Assembly (NCBI RefSeq): GCF_900114345.1
Contig: NZ_FOZJ01000003.1
Coordinates: 806,001 to 870,000, forward strand
Length of the DNA stretch: 64,000 nt
Origin: Microbacterium sp. cf046
Lineage (GTDB): Bacteria; Actinomycetota; Actinomycetes; Actinomycetales; Microbacteriaceae
Reading direction: 5' to 3'
Notes under the pieces: model-generated
Databases searched by the model: none
Seen by the model: only the letters and a program-made list of their open reading frames with translations
Told to the model about the DNA's origin: nothing
Shown here: positions 1 to 6,518 of the stretch, piece by piece
How positions within the stretch are numbered: the first letter of the stretch is position 1
Layout of the letters: the number at the start of each line of letters is the position of its first letter
Position numbers and translations under genes: made by a program

Positions 1-52
1 CGAGCACCCCGTCGAAGTTCCGCAGCTCGGAGAGGATCTGGTCCAAACTCAT
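1..52 (-). CDS. N-terminal fragment of an unidentified protein (runs off left edge)
   Basis: An ATG on the minus strand at 52 opens a frame that stays open to the window edge (17 codons, beginning MSLDQILSEL). Only the N-terminus is visible, so no function can be assigned with confidence. The opening resembles what I recall of DUF6194 proteins, but 17 residues cannot establish that. It is divergent from the DUF1905-like gene at 345, with ~290 bases between them in which I see no other gene. Confidence 0.45.
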   Translation of the reverse strand, partial: MSLDQILSELRNFDGVL

Positions 53-344
53 GCGTCAAGTCTGACCTCGACCTGGCGCTTGCGATACAGCTCGGCCCGG
101 GCTGACCGCCGATGTCGATCCCTGCCCGCGTGCTGACGAGCGCGTCTGGGACGTGGAATGGGTCGGCGTCGCACCTCCCCAGTGCGACGCCGACCCGTGT
201 GCTGGAACGAGCAGCCACACGGAGTGGCGGGTATGTGTGAACACTCCGTGTCTCTAGGACGCGGCGAACCGCAATCCATTACGCGAGAACAAGAGACCGA
301 CCGCGCGTGGCATTCGGTGCGACTGAGGCGGGATGCTGGTTCTC
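53..344. other. intergenic stretch, no gene seen
   Basis: Open frames here are short, overlap on both strands and have no ribosome-binding site or family resemblance. The stretch separates two divergent genes and presumably holds their promoters, but no convincing promoter pair stands out. Confidence 0.4.
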
Positions 345-650
345 ATGACTGAGCAGCGGAAGTTCCGCACTGTGGTCGCCGTGGACCGTCAGGGCCGGAC
401 GCACGTGCCGATTCCGTTCGACCCGGACGAGGCCTGGGGTCCCAAGCATCGTCATCACGTTGCCGGGTCCGTCGCGGGCCGGCCCATGCGCGGCGTCATC
501 GAGGCTGCGCTCGATGGGCCGGTGATCGTATTGGGGCCGGCCTGGTGCCGCACTCCGCTCGCTGACGGTGCCGAGGTGGATGCCGTACTCCAGCCTGAGG
601 GACCGCAGCGCGCCGACCTCGTAGAAGGAGCGTCCGTGACACGGCGTTGA
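345..650 (+). CDS. DUF1905-like small protein
   Basis: The 101-residue product starting MTEQRKFRTV has the layout of the DUF1905 fold: an early strand ending in a VPIPFDPDE segment, a central V-x-G-S-V-x-G-R-P segment, and a late G-A-E-V-D-A-V-L strand. DUF1905 proteins are small beta-barrel proteins of unknown role, often found alone or next to OmdA/YdeI-like domains. An upstream start at 333 exists in frame, but the ATG at 345 fits the family start better. No operon partner is visible. The family call rests on pattern memory only. Confidence 0.55.
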   Translation: MTEQRKFRTVVAVDRQGRTHVPIPFDPDEAWGPKHRHHVAGSVAGRPMRGVIEAALDGPVIVLGPAWCRTPLADGAEVDAVLQPEGPQRADLVEGASVTRR

Positions 651-779
651 CGTTCCACCACGCCGCACTTCGGCTCATGGATCGACGCGTGAGTCCTCCT
701 GACGAGGCAACGACCTGCGCCAGATGATGTTCACTTGCCGTCCATCGTCACTCGAATCGGCGCCCAGTAGCTTCGTGGC

Positions 780-935
780 ATGAGCGACCACACTCCTGAT
801 CCCTATCTCACGCAGACCGGATACGACGCAGACGCAGTCACCGCCGACGATTTCGACGAAGACGACTTCGAGAACGAATTGGACGACGTCGACGACGAAC
901 TCGGTATCGAAGAGGAACGCGCCCGCGAGCGCTGA
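780..935 (+). CDS. possible small acidic protein, 51 aa
   Basis: An ATG at 780 opens a 51-codon frame whose product is extremely acidic. The central part alternates Asp, Glu and Phe (DDFDEDDFENEL, then DDVDDEL) and the end is charged and helical (EEERARER). Such composition is uncommon by chance in high-GC DNA. There is no clear Shine-Dalgarno sequence and no recognised family. It could be a real small protein in the gap between the DUF1905-like gene and the convergent SRPBCC gene, or a chance frame. Confidence 0.35.
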   Translation: MSDHTPDPYLTQTGYDADAVTADDFDEDDFENELDDVDDELGIEEERARER

Positions 936-1042
936 CCGGGTCTGCTCCGGCCGCACGACGGACCTCTTCTGAGATGGCTTGACGGACGGCAGCGGGTGCA
1001 GCATCCGGAGCTCCGAGCAATGCAACTGAGCCGGAGGCGATC

Positions 1043-1486
1043 CTATGCAGATTGCGCTGCGGCCGCGAACTCCGGGAGGATGCCGTCCCACCCAGCGCGG
1101 TTCCGGTGCACCCAGCGCTCGCCGTCCGCGCCGAGTCGTTCCCAGCCGGAGTGCACGATGTCGACCCGGGAACCTGCATCACCGACGTCGGTGAAGGTGA
1201 TCTCGACATCCGTGGCATCCGAAGCGTCCCAATGGATATGCCAGGTGTAGCAAAAGCGATGCTTCGGTTCCCACGTGGTGATCTCGCCCCACTCGTGGGT
1301 CTCACCGGTCGAGGTGCGCTCGAACAGCCGGCCGCCCAGTCTCGGCTCGAGAACGATGTCTGCGTTCGGATCGGCACTGACCGTGTGCTCCCGCGGCCAC
1401 CAGAGCTTGGCCTTGCCCGTGAAGGTGTCGAAGGCATGGTCGGCGCTGCAGGCGAGCTCTACAGAGATCGTGATCGGCTCAATCAT
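1043..1486 (-). CDS. SRPBCC/AHSA1-family protein
   Basis: This 147-residue protein (start MIEPITISVE) has the START/AHSA1 fold signature: an N-terminal strand, an A-F-D-T-F-T helix, a strand with G-G-R-L-F-E-R, the W-E-P-K-H-R turn and a C-terminal helix with W-D-G-I-L-P-E-F. Family members bind hydrophobic ligands in a cavity; substrates are mostly unknown. It is the last gene of a three-gene minus-strand operon (SRPBCC 1807-2229, ArsR 1479-1814, this gene) and overlaps the regulator by 8 bases. ArsR-AHSA1 pairs of this kind are common in actinobacteria. I chose the ATG at 1486 because the upstream extension lies inside the regulator gene. Confidence 0.8.
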   Translation of the reverse strand: MIEPITISVELACSADHAFDTFTGKAKLWWPREHTVSADPNADIVLEPRLGGRLFERTSTGETHEWGEITTWEPKHRFCYTWHIHWDASDATDVEITFTDVGDAGSRVDIVHSGWERLGADGERWVHRNRAGWDGILPEFAAAAQSA

Positions 1487-1814
1487 CCTGCGCTCTCTCA
1501 ACGACGTCTGGGGTGTTCTCAGCCACAAGTCGAAATCGTGCGGCGACATCCCCCCACACCCGTTCAAGGTACGCCTGAACCGCCTCAAGTCCTTCGCGTC
1601 TGAGGTGGTAGATGTGCCGAGTACCCTGGCGTTCCTCCGAAACGAAACCAGCGTCGCTCAGCAACCGCAGGTGGCGCGACACCGCCGGGCGGCTGATGGG
1701 CAGCGCATCCGCAAGTTCGTGCACCGCGAGATCACGGGTTCCGAGAAGTCGCAGAATCTCCCGACGGTTCCCGTCCGCGAGAGCGTCGAACGGGTCTCCA
1801 GCGGCTTCAGGCAC
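1479..1814 (-). CDS. ArsR-family transcriptional regulator
   Basis: This 111-residue winged-helix protein carries the ArsR core (D-P-F-D-A-L-A-D-G-N-R-R-E-I-L near the N-terminus) and a recognition helix with S-R-P-A-V-S-R-H-L. It contains no cysteine, so it is not a thiol-based metal sensor; it fits the SdpR-like group that travels with SRPBCC partners. It lies between two SRPBCC genes with 8-base overlaps on each side, which implies translational coupling. I chose the GTG at 1814, which overlaps the previous stop; an in-frame ATG at 1841 is the alternative. It is a candidate to bind the three palindromes at 2254-2303. Confidence 0.82.
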   Translation of the reverse strand: MPEAAGDPFDALADGNRREILRLLGTRDLAVHELADALPISRPAVSRHLRLLSDAGFVSEERQGTRHIYHLRREGLEAVQAYLERVWGDVAARFRLVAENTPDVVERAQDD

Positions 1815-2229
1815 CCGACTCAGCGCGTTTCTTGAGCCCATTGGCGAACTGCTTGAACGATGGACCCAGATCAGGGATCGACTTCCAGATCGCACCCAGC
1901 AACGGTCCGGTGTATTCCTCGCGGATCGTGAACTCGGTCGCCTCGCCCACGGGGGTCAGAGTGAACGTGCGCTCGCCCTTGAAGAGGCCCAAAGGTGCAC
2001 CACCCACGATCACGAGCCTGTGCGGTGCATCCACCGTTGTGACTTTGACCGGAAATGCGCGGTCGGGCGCAGCCTCGGCAACGACCTTGAACTTCGCACC
2101 GAGCGCGACCGGCCCGCTGACCGAAACCACGCCGGAGTCCCAGCTCGCCCAATGCTCGGTATCGATCAGAACCGGCCAGATCTGCTCAGGCGACGCGTTG
2201 ATCGTCGACTCGGCCTCGTAGAACTTCAT
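1807..2229 (-). CDS. SRPBCC-family (polyketide cyclase/dehydrase-like) protein
   Basis: This 140-residue protein begins MKFYEAEST and shows the SRPBCC pattern: the I-N-A-S-P-E-Q-I-W-P-V-L helix, the W-A-S-W-D segment and a long C-terminal helix (S-F-K-Q-F-A-N-G-L-K-K). The fold binds lipophilic ligands, and no substrate can be inferred. It is the first gene of the minus-strand operon ending at 1043. Upstream lie a possible -10 (TATACG, about 2245-2250 on the minus strand) and three GTAAC-N6-GTTAC sites, so the operon is probably repressor-controlled. Confidence 0.78.
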   Translation of the reverse strand: MKFYEAESTINASPEQIWPVLIDTEHWASWDSGVVSVSGPVALGAKFKVVAEAAPDRAFPVKVTTVDAPHRLVIVGGAPLGLFKGERTFTLTPVGEATEFTIREEYTGPLLGAIWKSIPDLGPSFKQFANGLKKRAESGA

Positions 2230-2253
2230 GAGTTTGCCCGCCCCCTCGTATAC

Positions 2254-2303
2254 GTAACGATCGAGTTACCGTAACGATCGAGTTACCGTAACACACAGGT
2301 TAC
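2254..2303. promoter_or_regulatory. three tandem palindromic operator sites (GTAAC-N6-GTTAC)
   Basis: Three copies of GTAAC-N6-GTTAC sit at 2254-2269, 2271-2286 and 2288-2303, spaced exactly 17 bases apart. The first two share the same 6-base centre (GATCGA); the third differs (ACACAG) while keeping both arms. Conservation of arms but not centre is what a dimeric regulator site looks like. They lie just upstream of the SRPBCC/ArsR operon, where bound protein would cover its promoter. The operon's own ArsR is the likely ligand (inference). Confidence 0.75.
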
Positions 2304-2373
2304 GGTCGACGAAAGAGGTCCTCTGTGAGTCAATCGGTGCCGAACTCGTATGCGACGCCCGCATCGAGCTGAC

Positions 2374-2393
2374 TCATAGACTGACATCTATGA
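2374..2393 (+). promoter_or_regulatory. ArsR-type operator over -10 box and start codon of the fusion gene
   Basis: A perfect inverted repeat, TCATAGA-N6-TCTATGA, covers a -10-like TAGACT (2377-2382) and the ATG at 2390. The distance from -10 to ATG implies a leaderless transcript. A near-identical site precedes the next gene at 3293-3312. A repressor bound here would block polymerase directly, consistent with autoregulation by the fused ArsR domain. Confidence 0.75.
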
Positions 2394-3298
2394 CTTTGCA
2401 GGCTGCGAACCCCGGACTCAGCGTGGTCGCAGATCCTACGCGTGCCAGGATCCTGCGGCTCATCGAAACGTCGCCGGACGGCCGCGCGCTGGTGGGCAGA
2501 CTTGCCGACGAGCTCGGGCTTCGCCAGCCGACAGTCAGCCATCACATGGCGGCACTGCACGCGGAAGGCGTCGTGGTGCGGGAGCCGGACGGCCGCCGGG
2601 TCTGGTACTCCATCCACCCGGACCAGCAGGATCGGGTCAGCGCTCTCCTCGGCACCCCGGCGACGATCGTCCATGATCCGGACTGGGAGCGAGTGATCGA
2701 TGATCTCGCTGGCCGCTTCCGAGGGACGTTCAACCGTGAAACGGTCGCTCGTTACGTCGTGGAAAGTCGCGACCTCCTCGCCGCGGGCGGAGAAGTGCCG
2801 CTGCTGGCATCCCGGGCAGCGGCGTTCGCGGCGTCCCGGCTGGATGCCCTCGAGCGCACCGAGCATCACGGTGATGTCCCGACCGTGCTGTTCGTCTGCG
2901 TACAGAACGCCGGGCGGTCGCAGCTCGCGGCGGGCATCCTTCGGCAGCTCGCGGGCGACCGCGTGATCGTTCGCACCGCCGGCTCCGCGCCCGCCACCGT
3001 GGTCCGCCCGACGATCATCGCCTCGCTCGACGAGATCGGCGTTCCAGTCGGGGCCGAGTTCCCCAAGCCGCTCACGGACGATGCTGTCCGGGCCGCCGAC
3101 GTCGTGGTCACCATGGGATGCGGCGACGCCTGCCCCGTCTACCCCGGCCGCCGATATCTGGACTGGGACCTCGAGGACCCCGTCGACAAACCCCTCGCCG
3201 TCGTCCGCCGCATCCGCGACGACATCGACACACGCGTCCGCACCCTGCTTCACGAACTGTTCACCGAACCCATCGAGCGCCGAGTCACCTACTCATAG
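2390..3298 (+). CDS. ArsR regulator fused to low-molecular-weight phosphatase/arsenate reductase
   Basis: This 302-residue protein joins three parts. Residues ~8-85 are an ArsR winged helix (P-T-R-A-R-I-L-R-L-I; recognition helix R-Q-P-T-V-S-H-H). Residues ~97-150 are a helical linker. Residues ~155-290 are a low-molecular-weight phosphatase-like arsenate reductase with P-loop CVQNAGRS (Cys160), second cysteines at 234 and 238 (MGCGDACP), and a DWDLEDP segment. Such enzymes reduce arsenate to arsenite. The HTH part has no cysteine, so metalloid sensing must differ from classical ArsR or use the reductase cysteines. It heads an ars operon with arsC and an aquaporin; matching operators lie before this gene and before arsC. 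Confidence 0.88.
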   Translation: MTLQAANPGLSVVADPTRARILRLIETSPDGRALVGRLADELGLRQPTVSHHMAALHAEGVVVREPDGRRVWYSIHPDQQDRVSALLGTPATIVHDPDWERVIDDLAGRFRGTFNRETVARYVVESRDLLAAGGEVPLLASRAAAFAASRLDALERTEHHGDVPTVLFVCVQNAGRSQLAAGILRQLAGDRVIVRTAGSAPATVVRPTIIASLDEIGVPVGAEFPKPLTDDAVRAADVVVTMGCGDACPVYPGRRYLDWDLEDPVDKPLAVVRRIRDDIDTRVRTLLHELFTEPIERRVTYS

Positions 3299-3312
3299 AT
3301 GCTGGTCTATGC
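3293..3312 (+). promoter_or_regulatory. second ArsR-type operator, upstream of arsC
   Basis: TCATAGA-N6-TCTATGC matches the operator at 2374-2393 in both arms except the last base. It overlaps the stop codon of the fusion gene and a -10-like TATGCT (3308-3313), giving arsC its own regulated promoter inside the operon. A purine-rich stretch (AAAGAAAGAG) lies between it and the ATG at 3337. Confidence 0.72.
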
Positions 3313-3336
3313 TTTTGATGAAAGAAAGAGACACAC

Positions 3337-3753
3337 ATGAGCAGCAAGCCCACCGTCCTGTTCGTCTGCGTCCACAACGCGGGCCGTTCGCAGATGGCCG
3401 CCGGCTACCTGCAGTCGCTGGCAGGCGACCGCATCGAGGTGCTCTCGGCCGGATCGGAGCCGAAGGACCAGATCAATCCCGTCGCGGTCCAAGCCATGCG
3501 CGAAGAGGGCATCGACATCGCCGGGAACACCCCGAAACTGCTCACCGTCGACGCCGTGAGGGAGTCCGACGTCGTCATCACCATGGGCTGCGGGGACGCC
3601 TGCCCCATCTTCCCGGGTAAGCGGTACGAAGATTGGGAGCTCGACGATCCCGCCGGCCAGGACGCCGACACCGTCCGCCACATCCGGAACGACATCCGCC
3701 GCCGCGTGGAGACGCTCATCGGCGATCTTGCCCCGGCGGGAGCCGACTCGTGA
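3337..3753 (+). CDS. arsC: arsenate reductase ArsC (LMW phosphatase type)
   Basis: This 138-residue protein has the catalytic P-loop CVHNAGRS (Cys11) at the N-terminus and a second motif MGCGDACP (Cys85, Cys89), followed by F-P-G-K-R-Y-E-D-W and D-D-P-A-G. This is the arrangement of actinobacterial arsenate reductases of the phosphatase fold, which reduce As(V) to As(III) using thioredoxin or mycothiol/mycoredoxin. Which electron donor applies cannot be decided here; three cysteines would permit a thioredoxin-type relay. It is close in sequence to the reductase half of the upstream fusion, suggesting duplication. The aquaporin gene follows. Confidence 0.9.
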   Translation: MSSKPTVLFVCVHNAGRSQMAAGYLQSLAGDRIEVLSAGSEPKDQINPVAVQAMREEGIDIAGNTPKLLTVDAVRESDVVITMGCGDACPIFPGKRYEDWELDDPAGQDADTVRHIRNDIRRRVETLIGDLAPAGADS

Positions 3754-3808
3754 ACGGAGCCCGCGGCCAGGACCCCGAATTGACCCCGGCCCCCGCGGCG
3801 ACTGCCCC

Positions 3809-4528
3809 GTGACGGTCGACACACCCACCATCACACGCGCACCGCTCTGGCGGCGAGCCCTCGCTGAGTTCCTCGGCACCGGACTGCTCGTGACCGTTGT
3901 CGTCGGCTCCGGGATCGCCGCGCAACGCCTCTCGACCGACACCGGCCTGCAGCTCCTCGAGAATTCGATCGCCACCGCGCTCGGCCTCGGTGTGCTGATC
4001 CTGCTGTTCGCGCCGGTCTCCGAAGCGGATTTCAACCCCGTCGTGTCGCTGGCCGACTTCGTCCTCGGCCGCACATCGCGGACCGGCCTGACAGGCGCTG
4101 CGCTCGGCGTCTACATCGCCGCGCAGGTCGCCGGCGGTGTCAGCGGCGCGATCCTCGCCAACACGATGTTCGCCACACCCACAGCCATCTCAACCACCGA
4201 CCGCGCTACCCCCGCCACCTTGTTGGCAGAGATCGTCGCCACCGCCGGACTCGTCCTGCTGATCATCGGACTCACCCGAATACGCCGCACGATCCCCGTG
4301 ATCGCGGCCGCCGTCGGCTCCTACATCGGAGCCGCCTACTGGTTCACCAGCTCCACCTCGTTCGCGAACCCCGCAGTCGCCGTCGGGCGCGTCTTCACCG
4401 ACACCTTCGCGGGAATCGCACCCGCCTCGGTCTTGCCCTTCATCGGCGCACAGCTCATAGGCGCTGCCCTCGGCACAGGGCTTGCCGTTGTCCTCTTCGC
4501 CAAAGCGGAGCCGGCCCGACACCACTAG
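3809..4528 (+). CDS. MIP-family channel (aquaporin-like) of the ars operon
   Basis: This 239-residue membrane protein has about six hydrophobic segments and the two half-helix signatures of major intrinsic proteins. The first reads N-P-V (in D-F-N-P-V-V-S-L) instead of N-P-A; the second is a normal N-P-A (F-A-N-P-A-V-A-V-G). MIP channels next to arsC occur in ars operons (AqpS type), where they let arsenite leave down its gradient after arsenate reduction. No ArsB or Acr3 pump is visible, so this channel is the best exit candidate. I chose the GTG at 3809 because it begins just before the first membrane segment; upstream in-frame starts add an unstructured Arg/Pro-rich tail overlapping arsC. 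Confidence 0.82.
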   Translation: MTVDTPTITRAPLWRRALAEFLGTGLLVTVVVGSGIAAQRLSTDTGLQLLENSIATALGLGVLILLFAPVSEADFNPVVSLADFVLGRTSRTGLTGAALGVYIAAQVAGGVSGAILANTMFATPTAISTTDRATPATLLAEIVATAGLVLLIIGLTRIRRTIPVIAAAVGSYIGAAYWFTSSTSFANPAVAVGRVFTDTFAGIAPASVLPFIGAQLIGAALGTGLAVVLFAKAEPARHH

Positions 4529-4654
4529 CGTGGCGGATCGCGTCTGCCGGGGTCGGAGTGCTCATCGCGCCCTCGGCGACCAGAGCGGGCCAAACTCCTT
4601 CCGCGTCACATGGTGAAGCGATCGCGACCCGTCGCGCTGCCGGGATGACGAGTC

Positions 4655-4682
4655 GGCGGCTCGGAAAGAGTTCCGAGCCGCC
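4655..4682. terminator. strong hairpin, likely bidirectional terminator
   Basis: A perfect 12-bp stem (GGCGGCTCGGAA pairing with TTCCGAGCCGCC) closes a 4-base loop. It sits between the convergent aquaporin gene and the small secreted-protein gene, where it can end both transcripts. There is no T-run. Confidence 0.65.
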
Positions 4683-4708
4683 GCCGATCGCGGTCAGAGG
4701 TCGGGCGC

Positions 4709-4927
4709 TCAGTCGCCGCAGATGCCCCTGGCCGTCGCGTTCTTTCCCTGGCCGCCGATCGCTTGGACGACGTCTCCGACGTTGGTGAATCCGAGGGCAC
4801 CAACGGTGTTGATGGTCTTATGCACCTGGCCGAAGCAGGCGGCGTCGGCGGGCGCGGCGTTGGCGGTGCCTGCGAAGCCGAAGACGGAGAGTGCGGTGAT
4901 GGCTCCGATGGCGAGAATGCGCTTCAT
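4709..4927 (-). CDS. small secreted protein, 72 aa
   Basis: The product starts MKRILAIGAI and has a clear Sec signal peptide: basic start, hydrophobic core, and an A-N-A-A-P cleavage site near residue 24. The mature part is ~48 residues with two cysteines (D-A-A-C-F and G-I-C-G-D), a spacing that suggests one disulfide. A good ribosome-binding site (GAAGGGAACG) precedes the ATG at 4927, which excludes longer upstream starts. I do not recognise the family. It stands alone, with a terminator downstream, at the outer edge of the repeat-bounded island. Confidence 0.72.
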   Translation of the reverse strand: MKRILAIGAITALSVFGFAGTANAAPADAACFGQVHKTINTVGALGFTNVGDVVQAIGGQGKNATARGICGD

Positions 4928-5100
4928 TGGACGTTCCCTTCTGTCGGCGGGTGCGTATTCACCCGACACCATCTCCTTCTCCTGTCAGAGAGGATTTGGA
5001 TGCACATCCTCGAAGAGTCGCCTACTCGCAATGGGTCGTCAGTCTCATCCAATAGCGCCAGCCGCAGCGGCGGCCGGCTGTCTTCGGGTTGGAATGGGAG

Positions 5101-5313
5101 TCGCGTCCGAAATCCGTCAGCTCCAGCAGTGACATAACGACCCCACGTCGTGGTGGGCTCACCGCAGCGCTAGGCCACCCTGCGTCGAATCGCGGGTCCG
5201 AGAGCATCGAAAGTCGGCGTGAGAAAATCGGCGTCAACTCTGCCGCGGGAAAACGGGACGCGATCCCTTGAAGAACGGGGATCGGGGGAGCGGACGATAG
5301 GGGATTCGAACTC
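5101..5313. repeat. left copy of diverged ~214-bp direct repeat ending in tRNA-Ser 3' fragment
   Basis: This stretch aligns with 12156-12370 with scattered mismatches. Shared blocks include the TCCGAAA-CCG-CAG start, GTGACAT-ACG, CCACGTC-TG, AAATCGGCGT-AACT, CGCGATCCCTTGA, and GATCGGGGGAGCGGA followed by GATAGGGGATTCGAAC. The last ~21 bases (5291-5311) correspond to the 3' end of the tRNA-Ser gene, with one substitution. This is what an att site looks like after integration into a tRNA 3' end. Confidence 0.8.
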
Positions 5314-6518
5314 CGATTTTCTGGGGTGCAAATACCCCATTTTGCCGCGTAATTACGCGGTTTTCGGTAGTCCGAAAACGTGGCACACCAGCATCCCCCT
5401 GCCTTTAAATGCACGGCGTGTCGCGCTCAACTGTGCCACGGGGTCTGGGGCAAGTTTCGCTTCGACGAAACTCCGGAGGGCGATCCCCCGGGCATAGGTA
5501 GGGGCGTCGTCAAATCTGATCACGGTTAGCTGCGGCCGAGCGCTCCGCCTCCGCCAAGCTTTCTACTCGCTCACGTGCCGCCGCCGCCGCCGCATCGTTG
5601 GCTTCTCGCTGCGGCGGTACCCTTCTTCGCGTTGAGCTTTCGGCTTCGTATTCCTGCTCCTGGCCATGCAACCTGGTTTACACGGGATCCGAGACATTGC
5701 AGGGGATCGCGACCCAGCCACTCAAAGTGCCTGCGTGCATTGCTCTCTTGGTCATTGCTTTCTCGTTCCGCAGTCGTCAGTTTCGAGTATGCGGTTGCGG
5801 TGGACCAACTGGCGGGCCCATGAACCTGGATCGCGGGGCTAGTTTTTCGGCACAGAGCCGGCCGTCCGGGCAGTGGCACTCGGGGCGGATGGACGACACT
5901 GACCTTCGTCGGGGCCGAAGCACACAATCCAGGCCGCTGGACTTCAGACCATGATTCGTTCTGCGCAGGTGGTTCGTGGGTTCGGCGACCGGTCAATCCT
6001 GTTCGGGGACACTGAGCTTGTTGATCGTCAGTTCCTCCACTTCGGCCTTGACCCCGCGTTAGATCTGCATCCGCGCGGTCGGCGTCGTTCCGTGTGCTCA
6101 GCAAGCGGCGTCAACATCAACCCGCCAGACGAGGTTGTGGAACTGTCCAGCCGTCTGTTAGCGCTAGTCGACTCGGGCAAGGCTGCTTTACACCACGCTC
6201 GAAAACAGCTCGGCTGCTTCTCTGCCGCGCGGTGGCTCTCCGGCTCACAGCGTGGCCGTCTCGGCAACTGACGAATCGACGGATCCGCTGTTGCCGCCAC
6301 GCGAACTCGGAGGCTGCCACTGCACAGCCTCGGCACGCACCTGTCCGTAACCGGCTGTGATCAGCATTCTTCGCGCGTATCTCCTTTCATTCTCGGTGGG
6401 TGATGGCGGCCGCGCGCGAATTCGGCCAGGGTGGTTTTCGCCTGGTGTTCGAGCCGCGGGGGCGGCGTTCCGGGTGTGGTGATCGGCGTATCCAGCGATC
6501 GACGTGTGAGGAGAAGAC
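5314..6518. other. 1.2-kb stretch without a credible gene
   Basis: Open frames here overlap on both strands, have no ribosome-binding sites and resemble no family. Base composition looks less GC-rich than the flanks. Apart from the hairpin cluster at 5322-5379, a GCC repeat near 5580 and a CAACTGTGCC arm-like word at 5428, I see nothing definite. It may be decayed DNA at the end of the integrated element. Confidence 0.5.
5322..5379. repeat. cluster of three adjacent hairpins
   Basis: Three inverted repeats follow each other: TGGGGT-N6-ACCCCA (5322-5339), the perfect 16-base palindrome CCGCGTAATTACGCGG (5345-5360), and GTTTTCGG-N4-CCGAAAAC (5360-5379). They start 9 bases after the tRNA fragment, inside the island end. 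They could be recombinase or accessory-protein sites, or a terminator. Confidence 0.7.

Noticed and set aside
5580..5593. GCC trinucleotide run
   Set aside because: Short simple repeat expected in GC-rich DNA; no sign of function.
5571..6104. 177-codon minus-strand frame in the gene-poor part of the island
   Set aside because: No start signal, no family pattern, and overlapping equally long frames on the other strand. I treat the region as non-coding or decayed.
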